60,000 bases of DNA from Lingula anatina (lineage: Eukaryota > Brachiopoda > Lingulata > Lingulida > Lingulidae). Both the position numbers and the translations under genes were made by a program. The notes below the pieces were generated by a model. That model saw nothing but the letters and a program-made list of their open reading frames with translations. It had not been told where the DNA came from and made no database searches. This document shows, in pieces, positions 46,744-60,000 of the stretch; positions within the stretch are counted from its first letter, which is position 1, and each line of letters opens with the position of its first letter. Location of the stretch: assembly GCF_001039355.2 (NCBI RefSeq), contig NW_019773703.1, positions 126,001 to 186,000 on the forward strand, in the 5' to 3' direction.

Positions 46744-49700
46744 ATGGTTAATATGTCTAACAAGGGTGTTGTGTTGTTCAAAGCTTCAAAAGAAGATGGA
46801 AAGGATCTTTATGTAGACGTAAGCTCTATTCATTTTCTTGCAATCAAATAATTAAATGTATATTTCATTTTAGAATGTATAGGTCAGTGAGAACATATGT
46901 TAACCATCTTGTGTAATTTGATATAAGAAGTTGAACAACATACCAAGTTAATGGCTCTGTGATTGCTGCAGTTGAAAGTTGAAGAACACCCAACACAATG
47001 TGTAGCCTTGCAGAATGTGTTTCTAATGTTACACTACTATCACAATTGCCAATTAAATGCAGGATACTTGGCAATCATAAATTCACTGTTGCCCTTTTTT
47101 CAAAACCTAATAAAATTTGGAAAATGTGCTAACTTCAGTTTTTTTTAAATTTAAAATGTTTTGAAACCTCTTTTTCAATGTATTCCTGATATCTTCTGTT
47201 CTGGTTTGGTATGCATGTGTATATTGTTACTCTTTTGTTCCCTTTCTACAGCTTTTCCAACAGAATGGTCTGTGTGCAAGATGTATCCCTGTGTTAAGAT
47301 TTGATTTTCTCAACCTGGATATTCTTCATGCAGCCTTACTACAACCAGAGAACTACAGTGGTATCATATTTACCAGCCAGAGGGCAGTGGAAGCAGTGGA
47401 AAAGGCAGTTCAGATGGTTGGCAGTGAGGAAGGTACTTAGATGTTTGAAATTGTAATTTATTTGTTTTTTTACTTAACTTAATTTGTTTAAGTAAATCTG
47501 ATACCATACCAGGTGGAATTTAGATAACATCTTGGTTTATGGATAATCTGAAATGTTCTTTAGTGAGATTATAAAAGTAGATTTAATTTAGCATTTTGCT
47601 GTATTAATGTTATGTGAAAGCTAATGAAAATTATAATTTTCGTTTATGATCCAACTACCAAGCTATTAACATTTTTGCTCATTTACATGAAAGCAGTATA
47701 ACCACCCCATCATCTCTCTCTTTCTCTTTCACTCTCTCTCACTCACACTCACACACATACACACATAAAAAAGCTCAAGTATTCCATATGTGAAGCAATC
47801 ATGTCCAGCAATGTTTGAAAATCAGAGGTCAGTTTCCAAATTTTTTCTATTCACCTTGTACATCATCACTTTGTTTGGTTCATCTTGAAGTGGGAGGTGC
47901 AGCATACAATACAACACATTCAACACAATTGATTTATAACTTGCTCAGAAATAGGTATTGACCAACAACTATTGGACAAAGAATAGAATCAAATCAAGCT
48001 TAATTTGATTAAGTATGTTAGGTTCAAATCAGTCCCTCAAAAGAGACCCCGTCCTGTGCCCTGGATGGAGCCCTCTCTCCCTTTCTCTCTCTCTTTCTCT
48101 CTCTTGCTTTCAACAGTCTCCTTAATTATGCTTGTGTTTGAATTTAATTTTAAAAATCCCTTTGAAATGTAATTAATAAACCTTGTCATTTATAGATGTA
48201 AGAGGTTTCATTATTAGCATTTCACCGGTAGATGTAAGAGGTTTCATTATTAGCATTTCACCAAAATTAAAATTAAAATTAAAATACAATATTTTAGCTT
48301 AATGAACATTTTGAGCATTATATATATGTGAGTCCTGACTTGTCAAATTGATGAAAGGGCCAGTATGTTCTCTTTTCTATAAGATACCATTCAAAGTTTG
48401 ATAGAGTTACAAACATATTTGATAAAGATATGAAATTCTATAAAGATTGACATCAATATGTCGCACAATAAAAAATTAATGGCTCAGCTACAAAAAATTA
48501 AGTTCCCCATAAATATTTAACACAGATATATATTTATAGAAACTTGAAGATAGACAGTAATTAAATGATGAAATCTGAATGAGGAGAAATTGCCTGCAGA
48601 AGCCTTGTTGCATGTTCATTAAATGTCATTGATTCTTTAATTACATAACTATGAATTCAAGTTTGACTGAAAATAATCAATGATTAACTATACCACCTGA
48701 CGTCTAGTCAGCATCATTGTTAATTTATTCACAATAGAGTTCTACATTCATTTGCAACATTTTTCATGCATCCTGTTTTTATTTGGTCTTGTCCAGTTTT
48801 ATTTGTTCCTTCATGCCTCATTTTATAGAAGAAAAGCTGAGCTGTTTGAAGAACTCTTCTAACTTGAACTGCTGTGTCGGCTAGTTGTTAAGGTTTTGGG
48901 ATTCTATTCTGCCTGTGCCTTCTCGATAGAAATCCTATAAATTGAAGATTAAATGAGGTGTGAGTAATCAGGCCCCTGGCTGGTACCCTAGAGAAAAACT
49001 TGGCTGCTCATTTACTGGCATTGTTCCTCTTAAGCCAATATAGGTTTGCTTCTGTATGAGAATTATTACACAATGGGTGTATTGATGATATTTTGGGTAC
49101 ATTTACTTTAGTAGTCTCTTCTAAAAGGCACAAATATGCTTTTAGCTCTTGAATTTTTATTCCTAATTTATCATCAAAGATTTGTATAAATTAGCGGGAT
49201 TAAAATCAAATATTCTTTTTCCTTTTGTATTATGTTGTTAATTTCATCATCAAAGAATATTTGTAAAATAAATAAGAATCGTTACCAAATGATCTGAAAC
49301 AGTTAATTATATACTTTATGAGCATGTTTAAGCATTGGATGATTTCCAGAGCTAAGAGATATGGAGATTAAAGAAAAAATAGTTTCTGGTTATAGATCTT
49401 ACCAATAATTATCTTGGCATGTCAGAGTTATAATAGAATTAACACTCATTATTTGAGTAAAATCCTATTGATCTCTTTGTGTGAAATATTTTATACCTAA
49501 GTTTATACTTAAACCAAATCTCTGTAGAATTTGCAGTTAGCAGTTTGATAATATTCACTCAGGGGAGATATACGAAATGCTCTTGCTCACCTCTGGCCGT
49601 AATCCAAATAGTCCAAATATACAATGAACCTGCCCTTTTGTGTGACAGGTACATTAACCAAATGGGAAACTTTACCAATAATGTACAAACTTAACTTGTA

Positions 49701-52700
49701 ATTATGTAGTCATTCTGTTTTTTCCCTTTTTTGTCCTTTTTCCCCAGTCATATTGAATCATTGAAGATCAACACCAGAGGTGCCATGGTGGTGCCACATG
49801 TCACAGCCTCCTTGTTTGTTTTCAATTACACCACTGAGACAGTGTGATACGCGGGGTGTTTACCTTAAGAAAAAGAAAGTGCAAATTAAGATTGGAGGAA
49901 TAGGGCGGGTCCTAAACACCTTTAAAGCAAGTGATTGCTTCTTGATACTGCCCTTTGATCTTACTTAATGGAGGATGAAGGATTAGCGGACGGTGCAGTC
50001 TCCAGACTCTGTGTAGCACCAAATGAATGGCCTCTCTCCGAATAGTGCACCTTGGCTTTTCATCCTCTAACCTTTACAGAATTGTAACACTAAAGATTAG
50101 GTGGTTGTTGACCACAACAAGTAGGAGCATAGCCCCAAGCAGCCAGTTTGTACAAATAATATTGTGCTCATTAATTTGTATACAATAATTATTGAACTCT
50201 GTACACACAGTAAACTGATCCAGCAACAATGGAAGGCTGGCTTACTGGCTACTTAGTGCTCCATGATAGAAGTCAGTACCCTATGATTTGATATAAGTTG
50301 CACTTTTCACAGTGTGGTCACATTGGTGCAACAGTTGGTGGTTGCAGACTGTCTTGTGCTTATTAATTGGGTTAATTAAGCATGTGGATGTGTTGCACTG
50401 AACATAATTAGATATGCTAATGAGCAAGTTGAAAGGGAATAGAAAATGAGGCTGACTGAAAAACAATTAACCTAGTGTTTACTTTGTCTCAGCAAGTGTA
50501 GAAGGTTTTGTCAAGGCACCTAGGTGAAAGGACAAGAAAAATTACTTTCTTTTTTCTTAAGATACATAGTTATTGAAACAATTGAATTAAGGGCCTAATG
50601 AATTAGAATTGCTGTATAGTCTGGTGTTATTTATTATATTTTAATTAACTTCTATTGATGGCCAATCACAGTCTTGAGATACCACTGAAACTGTTATTTG
50701 ATAATACAGTGAGAGAATTGAGCACAAAATTCAGATTCATTTACATGTACAGATTCTCTGTTCTTCAAAAATTCTAAATTTTTATAACATAAAGATAATA
50801 ACAATAACAACAGCCATTTGAACTTAGTTTTCAAGATTTTCAACAGACTGTGCAATTAATATTTGTAGCCAATAAAATGACTCGATCATAATATTGGAGG
50901 GTGGAGCAATGAAGGATTTTTTTAATTAGGCACTACTAAGCATATTAAGCTGTCACAAATTTCCAGGTAAAACATTTTTTGTTCAACCTTTTTGTAAAAT
51001 TGCATTTACAATTACTGTATCTCTTTCCATCTGATCATATCTTTCCTCATCTTATTTGTTCACTTTTTTCTCCAGCTGTGGTGCCATGGGCCTTGTGGAA
51101 TATAGTGTAGTTTTGTTTCTCTCTCATATACATGTTCATATATTTCTTTCTTTAGATTGGACCAAAGATTTATCCAAAAAATGGGCAAAACTCCCAGCAT
51201 TTGTTGTTGGAGAAGCCACAGCTGCTGCAGGTAAAGATACAGTTATCATATTTTAACAGCAGTTGAATATTTTTCAGTTTATTTTATATATTTTTGGTGA
51301 AATAAACATTGTCTTAAGAGAGTACTTGGCCAATACAGTACTACCTGTGTATGTATTGGCAACATGCCCAACAAGAAAGAACATTTCAAGATACAATTTT
51401 TTGCTTATCTTAGAAAAACTGCCTTTGTCCAAAACTTAAAGTGTCAAAGATTTATGTTTAACTCTGGATGTTTATGACTGTGTGTTTGTATGTTTTATGC
51501 CTTATGTAGATGTCTGCATTTTATATAGTTGGTTGCGAATGTGTTGTGTGTGGCCATAGATCTACTGCAGAATTTGGTGCAGGTCACTTGCTTTAATCAG
51601 ATTTCTACAATTTGTAAATGAAGACTTTTCATTAAAATAAATAGGTTGAAGTGTGTTGTATCAGTTTGCTTTCTTGTAGTTGCCAAATAGAAGTATAAAC
51701 AAGGACAGAGAATATATATTGTTTGAAAAGTAAACAACATATTGTTTCTGCCAGGAACCAAATAAATGGTAAAGAAACCTGTGCGTGCCTTGTTATGATA
51801 TAATGTATTTCAAGGAAGTGAAGCGTAAAATCATAAGTGATCTGTTTGTGTTGGGATCATGAAAACAAAATGTTCTAGAGTTTATACACAGAATGTTGAC
51901 ACTAAATAAAAATGAGTTACGAAAATTAAGGTGTGAAATATAAATGCTGCCAGAAAACCACAAAATTATGATTTAGCCAGCAGTTCATAGGTCAGAGGTG
52001 TTCATGAAAAAATTAAAGAAAAACCTGTCAATGTTTTCAAGCACCTTTCAGAACAATTACAATGAGTTAAACTGTTGATTGTTTTGCTGTGTTTTAAAAA
52101 ATATCACCTTTAATCTTGTTTTAGATATTCTACCTATTGGAAAATGCTAGTTTGTTTGTTTGGTTTTAAGTTAAATACAAGGTTTTATCTCAGAATGTCA
52201 TTGTGGTCACTTCTTCTTTGTTGAGTATTTAATGCAAGTCAGAAAAGAATAAAGTGTGAGATAAGTGAAAAACCAAATACAAATTAAAGAACCCACTTTG
52301 TATTTAAAATAAAATTTGATCCACAGAGTATAAGATAGCATTGTCTGTATGTTACAAACCATTTCCCATCAGACTACAGGACTAGATGGAACGGTAAGTT
52401 GTTTGTAGTTTTTACTAAGTAACTTGATGCTGGTATGCATAAATCTGAAGAAAACTTGTTAGAAATTTAACCAGATGAATATTGTTGAATAATGTGGTTA
52501 TTGACAAACCCCTGTGGACATGAATGTAAGATGACCCCTAACTACAACAAGGTTAATGATTCCTGTTTGTTTTTTCCACAAGTGGATTACCTCAGTGTTT
52601 GTAGTTCTTTCACAAATGATGGAAAATGATCTAGAATTTGAAACTAGCAATTATAGAACATAGAAAGAATGAACTCGGAAGATTCTTTTCACTTTTTTTG

Positions 52701-55700
52701 AGGTACTGCCGCAACAATTTCACCTCTGTCTTGTTTGTCTTGAGGGTAAGGGAAGTGCATATAGTCAAGACCATTTTCGTCATTCAGTCCTGTTTACTAA
52801 GCCTTGATTCACTCAAGATTTTGATTGCCCTCAATGGACAGATGGGAGATAAAACTGACATAAAGTTGCCAAAGACGCCCCTCCAGATTGGGGTCTAACA
52901 ATGTTAAGATGAAGTCAGTGGACAGACACCATCAGTACCATGAATGACACCACTGCTGTCAAACAGAGTGGCATCTTTACTGGCAGCAAACTGCATTCAT
53001 CCTGAATAACAGACCAAGCCCTAACTCCTGTTATTATCTGAAATTTGAGAGGTGGAAATTTGAGTTTAGCCGATTAATAGTGGATTTTTAGTTTGATCTG
53101 TGGGGTAAAGGGGGAGGATGGATCTTGAAAGCTTTTACGTGTACCTATCACCCTGAACTTACGCAATCATGCCTATTTTTGCCTTTGGGTCTCATTTCAT
53201 GAAAGATGACAGAGACATGAAGATTAGATTATCATGATAAGGTGTATACCATTTATTTTAGGGGGATGATGGCCTCTTGGTTATGTTACACCTGCATGAT
53301 GCTTGGGCATTTGTCCATAAGAATATGTAGTATGATACTAGTATCATAAATATTTTGATGTCAGGTACTTCTGATTTTAAGGGGGAATTCATTACCTTGT
53401 ACATTTTTTTGAAACAGACTTGTTCAGTATTTACTTGAGTTATTAATTTGAGCATTGATTTGTTCTGAGAACATAACATGGGATATTGTGATTGAGTATT
53501 GAGAAGTGTCTAGAGTAAAAGAACTTTGATTGTAAAAATGTTTTGTTAAAACTTCTGAACATTTCACACTTTTTTGGTGTGGTTTAAACAGTTTAGAGAA
53601 GAATTTAATCAGCAAAAACTTTTGATTGTAAAAGTTTTTTGTTAAAACTTCTGAACATCTCACACTTTTTTGGTGTGGCTTAACAGTTCAGAGAAGAATT
53701 TAATCTGCTGTGTTGTTATAAGAATAAAATAGTAATTTTTTCTTCAATCAACAGCTAATATTGAAATTATCACCTGAATAATAATCTTTGATAAAGATGA
53801 TACAGATAGACATTGAAATATTGGAGGTAAACAATTTCAATATTCGTAGTATATCGAAGAAAAAAGTCTGTTTCTAAAGAGACTTATCATGTTTTTACCT
53901 ATGAGGCTTGCGTGTTGTCTCTTTAAAAAGATTAGCTTTTTTATCATTTTAAGATAGAGACCTATTTCACTGAAAATTACTGCTGTCCTACCTTCCCAAA
54001 ATATTGTCACTTTTCTTAGGTATGACCTTTTAACCTTCAGTATTTGATTACAGATATTTATCATGATATAACTGCTAAGGTTCTGTTCTCCGCCTTGCCC
54101 TTGCCACCCATCCTATTCAGCATTAGCAGGCAGTACACTGCCACCTCATGGAGACTTCCCAAGTTGTGAACTTGATTGTGCCAAAATGAGACTATAAAAC
54201 AAACTAAAATATTTGATTAATCACAAAAATTAAAAGAAAATGTTTTCCCTTTCTAGCTGATTAGCTGTGATTATTGTAGAAAACATTTTCAATCAAGCTC
54301 TGACTTAATGTGAGGTTCTGAAGCCAGTGTGTTGTGTATACCATGGACTGAGTCGATGTTCACTCAAGCATATAATTAGCACAGAATGGTTCCTTGTCCA
54401 ACGTGATGAGGGCTCTCATTTCTACTGAGGATGTATGAGGTGACTGAACATGGTGAAAAGTATTAATGCTATAAAAAATTAATCACCCTCCAACGATGTA
54501 TTTGTGTCATTTTCAGCTGCATGCCTGTCATTTACTACCATAGGAGAAAACACAGGAAGTGCAGAGAGCCTGGTTCCCATCATTAGAGAAGGTGAGTTGT
54601 TGTTTTTTTTTTTTAACTTAATCTCCTTTAGATCTAGAATGTCATTATCTTATCAGCTGTCACGGTTATGTAAGCCATTTTATTTTAAACAGCAATAAGA
54701 TACTGTCTTGCCTTTTTTTTCTAATTTTGCAAGTTCATAAAAAAGTTAGACCTAGACAAAGTTAAAAAGGCATTGTTAGCATGCAAAGTATACAAGAGAC
54801 ATATTGCACTCTGAGCAGTCTTTCAGAATATTTTTGTCACACTATTTTATGCTTCATTTTCCTGAATAAAGATAAGTGTAAGCAAATGAAATTTTTATGA
54901 AATAAGATGCCTACTTAAAGCATTAAATAGATTTAAGCTCTTGAGTATATTTTCATAATCAGTTACCTCTGCATGTCTCAGATTAATCAACAGTTGATCT
55001 CATTTAATGTAGAAAAAAAAAATTGCATGAATAATGCATTAGACTTCTGAAGTAATTATTAACAATAATTTTTCCTAACCACAAACATGCTTACATGCTT
55101 GTGGCCAGGAGTTCCAATGGCAGCTGCTTGGCAAGCTGGAGGTTCTACAACATCCCTGTAATTATGAAAAGAACATAAATGCTTTCACTTAGCCTAGCTT
55201 AAGTTATCACATAAAATGATGTTGACTGCCCTGAGGTGAAATATGCAAAAAAATTTCGGAGACTAGAATTTTCATATGTTGACTGTCTCAGTTTTGAAAA
55301 AGGGAACGAAGGTAAAATTATGTGTTGGGCTATTGCTAGTGGTATACCAGGACTGAATATATGCACAGTATGCAGTTACTGAGTTCAACAACAATAGAAA
55401 AATAGACTTTTTTTACTATGACAGGTGAAAAAATTGATAAAACAAAATATCCATTTAAAAATTGCAGTTAAAATGATAGACTAAGATAGCAAAAGTAAGG
55501 GTAAATTTCATTTACACTTATTTATGCAAAAGTATACTGGTGTTTGGGAAAATATTGAGCGTATACAAGCTTTTGATAAAGGCAATTTTATTTGCAAAAA
55601 AAAGTTGTATAAAATATATATTTTATAAAGATTTGTGTTATTAGAAAATCTTGAAAGGCAATAGACTGAATTCTAAATTGAGCTTGACAAGATCTCAAAT

Positions 55701-58700
55701 TGAAACTGTACTGCTGAATTAAGAAGAAACCTCACTGTTAATTGGATTTGAGTAATCTTTCTCAGAGATTATTACAATGTAGTCAGGAGTTAATGCCAAC
55801 ATAATTTGAAATAATGATAGGATGTGGTGACCAAAATAATCATCCCTAGATGAAGTTGTGAGCAATTTTCAATAATTATTTACTTGACATATGCCAGTGT
55901 AGATACTATTTGACATAATTTAAGCTGTACAAGTATGAGTACTATAATGTGAGAGTGCTAAAGGGCTAGCATCATGACAGTTTGAGCAAGTGTGACTCTT
56001 TTTCTAGAAAGTTAACACTTATGTTGTACTTTTTCTAGAAAGTTAACACTTATGTTGTACTTTTTCTAGAAATTTAAAGTTTTCCAATGTTGATACAACA
56101 CTGAAAACCTGTAACATGAAAGTGTTTTCCATTTTAAATCATTGATGATTATAATTGATAATTAATTAAAAGTAAACAAACTTATTGATTTCAAGTGGAA
56201 ATTAAGAAATTATAATTTTTTTAGATATTTCTGTTTTGAAAAACACATTACTTATTTATATTTTGAAATTAGAAATAGCTGGATTAATCCTTAAGCACGA
56301 GTGACCCTCTTAATTGCATGACATTGGTCATGCTCCCAATTTGATCCAATCAGTGATATTGATTGCTTATGTTCTGTGGGAGAAATTAAGAAATTAAAAA
56401 TTCAGCACTTTCAATAGAAGGCCCATTCTAATTGCATCAACACTGCTAGAGTAGCTAGGAACAACAGGGGCATGTTATTTGGAAATGAAGCATGTATTGG
56501 CTTTCTTTAAAATCTTAATGATTTTTGCAATCAACAAGTGCGTCAAGGTATTTTTGAAGGTATGAGACAATTAGCTTCTGTAATGGGAAGTTAAAAGAAG
56601 TTACATTTAATAAAGAGCCACTCAACTTAATTAACTCTAGCCCATTTTCCCGACTACATTGTGCATACATGTGCTCTGTTATTTCAGTGAAATAAAGGGG
56701 TGGGGCAACAGAAGATAGATTTAGGCATTTGTTTGATAACGTATTGGAAAACTGTTCCTTTTAATGAAGCTTGTTTAAAAAGTCCTCACTCAATTTTGGT
56801 CAACACATTCCTGTTTTGGCAGCTGATCAGTTACACAGGCTTCTGGTTAAGGTAAGAATTATATAAACATATACATGGAGATATATTATTTATTTATTTA
56901 TTGAAGTTTATGATCTGTTTAATTAAGTTAGCTGCTGGAAAACTATTGTGATTTCAGTCTGTGATGTGATGGAAAAAGTATTGGACTCCAGAACAGAGAT
57001 AACATTTGTTCTTGGAAAAGCTACAGAGTAAGTCTGATAGAAAGGCATAGCCACATTCAGACTGCCTTTATCTTTGATAAAACAGTGTTCGTGTTACACA
57101 TCAGTAGTATTTTACATGTAAAAATTGCAACTTATGTTGCAATATTCCTAGATAACCCATTTCACAAAGGCATTGTGTTTCAAACGTAGCATGAAGAAAG
57201 CCACTTTTTCTCTAACTTAAGTTTCTGATTATTTAAAGTTGTATAGAGTATGCTTACTTGTTTTCAATATTACCTTGTTAAGTATTGTTTTTTTTTTTTT
57301 TTTTTTTTTGTCATCATGTAGATGTTTCTTTTAAAAATGTAACATTATTAAGGGATAAGTATAAATTGCTGAGGAAAAATCTGATGAAAAAGGATTTCTA
57401 CTTGAGTCATTTTCCTTTCTGATGACAAATCAAATTGATACATGTTGCCTCTAAATGTTTATCATGTATTCAACATGTTTAATGTTTATGAAGCAGTGAC
57501 TAGTTCTTTTGTGGCACATGTCAACAAATAAACCTTAGATCAAAGTGGTTATTATTGTGTAATTACAGCAGGACAGAGCAGAATTGATACCTGATGTTAT
57601 TTTTGGAAAGATCTCTGTTGCTTTTGATAAGTTGAACAGTGAAAACTTTGTATTTAATATTATGTGGTTAAATTTAGACAAATTTGAAATAGAAATGAAA
57701 ATTATTATTTTGAACAATTCACAGTTAATATGTTAAACTCAGATACGTCAGAGTATTAGACGTTTATTGCATTTTTCAGCCACCTGGTCAACATTTAGAT
57801 GATATGCTAAACACTGTAGTAAACAGGTTTAACTGTTACATCCATTACAATAAACTGATATATATATAAGTTTAAATGTTTTTGATGAATAACATCATCA
57901 GGCAACTTTTGGTGCTTTGAAGGTAAATGTTTAGATAAGTGCAATGCATTTGTTTACAAACATCACTATTGAAAATTGCTATCAATGCATTCAGCAATTT
58001 TATAATCACTTCAAAATGTGTTTGTTGTTTGTGAAATCAAAGTTACCAGTGGTAATTCAGGTAAAAGAGAGCATGCATAGGTGCAAACAGGAAACATTCT
58101 CCTTGATTGTATTTCAATTTTAGGTGGAAAATGACCTGGTCTTTCAGTAACAACCTTGTGATCTTTCCTGTGTCTGTTTTACGCCCTATTTGTCACAAAC
58201 TGAGTGGCTTTAAGCCAGTGTCAAACTCAATCGGCCCAAGTCCATGATATGTTTGAGGATCAACGTATCAATTTCTCCCACCTTGTAGTTTTACCTGCAA
58301 ATCAGCACATGTAAGCTTTTATCTAAATAATAGATTGAATTACAATTTTACTTGATTTTCCTCAATTTCCGCGCATAAAGTTGTTTTGGTAGGCAATGTT
58401 TGGCATATATTTGCATTTTGTGTTGAGATAAAGGCTACAGACCCAACAGAATAAAGATTCAGACTAAATCTATTCAGCAGTTGTCACTGACTTTTACTTT
58501 GGACTTTTCAGCTGTGAAAAAAGGAGACAGGACACTGTTATTTCCTTGTGGCAACCTTCGCAGAGAAACTCTACCCCAGAAGTTGGCAGATGAAGGTGAG
58601 GTGACCACTGTTTCTGTTTCTTTTTTGATTTTTTAACAATAGTCAAAAGTAATTTTTATGGTTTCAGCAAGTACAAAATTGTAAATGAGAAGAAGAGTAG

Positions 58701-60000
58701 CAGTGATACCCATTTCTGCTGAAGTTTTCACAGCAAATTTTGAGTTGAAATCCATCTTATATCTTTATGGTAGGGCATGCACACCTGTCAAGGCATAACT
58801 TTTCATCTTGGAGATAAATGAGGTTGTCTTTGTAGAGTTATTTTTGCAAAATATCATTTCATGGTCATGATCATAAATGAGAGAAAACCCTTATCTGTAT
58901 CAAGTCAGAGTAACTTGGTCCTCTTTTATGGCTTCCATCTTTGAAAGTAGTCATTTGTCCATGAAAGATGCTATCAGTGGATTTTCAATAATTTGCATGA
59001 AATTCACAAATAGAACAGGAAATATTTTTGAATACTGATGTTACTATGATGAACTGAAAAGCATTTCTTTTGTTCAGAGTGGCAAGAGTACAAGTAGTTG
59101 TATTTGTAGTCCACAATTATCATGGGCAAGCTTGATATCAGTAATTTGTACTTAAACAGCATATATTGGCTATAATCCAGAATTGATCGGGTAAATTGTG
59201 TGGAGGGTGCAGTTTGTGTCTTACTGATTTGGTGCCCCTTACTTCAGCATATTGAGCTCAGACTGGGGAGTTAATTAAAGAATTTTATTTGTAGACATCT
59301 CGGATCCATCAATACCCAGACCTAATTAGGAAAGTTAATTTAGTACCAGAACTATCAAAATTGTATTTTTTTTCATATTGATTGACAAATAAGATGTTTG
59401 TAAATTGTCTTCTTGTTTTGTTTGGTTAATTAAGAACTGGTCTTTGATGATTAAGTTTTAGCCGATAGGCTCTTGCATAATTAAGGGTGTCCATAATTTG
59501 TAGGGAAAAAGGCCGACCTCTGAGACATTGTCATGGCCCATTGAGGCATTGACCAGTCGCACATACATGCATCAGCTCCCGTATAGAATAATCCATATAT
59601 CAAAATATTGAAACAATTGATCAGGGTGAATGCTGATCCTAAGGTAATGAATAAGACTCAGCAATGTCCACTGTGTAGTTGTATGTACTCCTAAAAAGAC
59701 ATTTTAGCATTAAGGATCTATAAAAAAGAAAATTCTTAAACATACTATACATACTATGGCATGTTTACTGTCAAATATCCAGTGCAGTGTAAATTGTGTG
59801 ACAAAAGCACATCTAACACATTCTGATGTGGCTGCTGTGATCTCAGCCTGACAGTGTGTGGTACACAATAGCAGATATGATACAAGACAAAATAATAAAT
59901 CACTGTTCTTAAATGAAACAATGAGCTATTGTTTATTATTCTTATTAACAATATGTCCGTTTTACTCAACTGATTTTTTTACATTGACACCATTTATGCC
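46744..60000 (+). CDS. UROS: Uroporphyrinogen-III synthase, first five coding exons, 3' partial
   Basis: Exons: 46744-46818, 47252-47432, 51156-51230, 54517-54591, 58512-58595, continuing beyond the window. Junctions are GT..AG and phases agree (163 complete codons). The enzyme cyclises and inverts ring D of hydroxymethylbilane to give uroporphyrinogen III in cytosolic heme synthesis. Seen: VVLFKASKEDGKDLYVD at the N terminus, IPVLRFDFLNL, the conserved GIIFTSQRAVEAVE, FVVGEATAAA, then TIGENTGSAESL and LLFPCGNLRRETLP, all in the order of animal UROS. The start at MVNMSNKG is likely; a second Met is three residues on. Introns 2, 3 and 4 are 3.3-3.9 kb. The C-terminal half of the enzyme is not in the window. 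Confidence 0.93.
47433..51155. other. UROS intron 2
   Basis: No gene. Contains CT/CA microsatellites (47712-47766, 48070-48107), a 36-bp tandem repeat with an AAAATT run (48193-48288), and relatively non-repetitive stretches around 48840-49000 and 49760-50400 that are less AT-biased than their surroundings. Confidence 0.5.
48193..48288. repeat. Two-copy 36-bp tandem repeat plus (AAAATT)n
   Basis: TAGATGTAAGAGGTTTCATT.. is repeated from 48193 and 48229, followed by four AAAATT units. Confidence 0.9.
51231..54516. other. UROS intron 3
   Basis: No gene recognised. Includes the 95-bp tandem repeat at 53522-53709. Small open frames (for example 52638-52898) show no domain. Confidence 0.5.
53522..53709. 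repeat. Two-copy 95-bp tandem duplication
   Basis: AACTTTGATTGTAAAA...TTTGGTGTGG...GAGAAGAATTTAATC occurs from 53522 and again from 53617 with a few differences. Produces misleading reading frames on the minus strand. Confidence 0.9.
54592..58511. other. UROS intron 4
   Basis: No confirmed exon. Contains a 31-bp tandem repeat (55998-56074), a poly-T tract (57291-57309) and an exon-like island at 56958-57027 whose phases do not fit the transcript. Confidence 0.5.
55998..56074. repeat. 31-bp tandem repeat, about 2.5 copies
   Basis: Units starting CTTTTTCTAGAAAGTTAACA at 55998, 56029 and 56060 (the last partial). Confidence 0.92.
58596..60000. other. UROS intron 5 (start), with a cluster of homeodomain-type motifs
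   Basis: No exon found. Between 59270 and 59500 there are two TTAATTAA octamers, a CCTAATTAGG at 59321-59330 and CATAATTAAG, in otherwise non-repetitive sequence. Confidence 0.45.

Noticed and set aside
48001-48060. tRNA-like B-box text (GGTTCAAATC)
   Set aside because: No matching A box, acceptor stem or anticodon arm at the right spacing.
49780-49968. Possible extra UROS exon or gene in intron 2
   Set aside because: The 62-codon frame has no UROS similarity, and exons 2 and 3 already join in phase with no missing protein segment.
53258-53663. Overlapping minus-strand frames with repeated peptide text
   Set aside because: Explained by the 95-bp tandem DNA duplication at 53522-53709.

Overview
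This window is AT-rich animal nuclear DNA. It has multi-exon genes with canonical GT..AG introns, long introns full of small transposon remnants, microsatellites and two assembly gaps (6484-6752 and 20416-20617). Gene content (NDRG-like, RNF24/122-like, FBXW9, a homeobox gene, RMND5, FADS6, UROS) suggests an outbred, highly heterozygous bilaterian, most likely a marine invertebrate such as a hemichordate, echinoderm or lophotrochozoan. I cannot fix the phylum from sequence alone. No bacterial, viral, rRNA, tRNA or CRISPR feature was recognised.

Layout: (1) 2069-15205 (+), eleven 3' exons of an NDRG-family pseudo-hydrolase of the nematode ZK1073.1 type; its 5' exons lie upstream of the window. 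(2) 15206-24470, its probable 3' UTR followed by repeat-rich, gene-free DNA including a 1.15-kb near-identical tandem duplication joined by a single N. (3) 24470-26938 (-), a five-exon RNF24/RNF122-like membrane RING-H2 E3 ligase. (4) Head-to-head with it, 27969-31865 (+), a complete nine-exon FBXW9 (400 aa). (5) 33038-35710, a second direct duplication joined at a single N. It carries two copies of the 5' end of a homeobox gene; the intact three-exon gene is 35537-37598 (+), 522 aa. (6) 38702-42163 (+), a complete nine-exon RMND5 (391 aa). (7) Tail-to-tail with it, 44334-45410 (-), an intronless FADS6-like desaturase. (8) 46744 to beyond the right edge (+), the first five coding exons of uroporphyrinogen-III synthase.

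The genes are mostly housekeeping or signalling genes with no evident common pathway, although three (RNF24/122-like, FBXW9, RMND5) belong to ubiquitin-ligase systems. I found no convincing new multi-gene system. The points most worth following are: a 168-bp terminal-inverted-repeat element present in one copy of the homeobox 5' region and cleanly absent from the other; related short elements that also make 5-bp target duplications; a homeodomain with unusual residues (Asn47, Glu56); foldback elements arrayed in the UROS/FADS6 intergenic region; and the intronless FADS6. All exon models were checked by hand for splice sites and phase continuity, but not against transcripts or databases.
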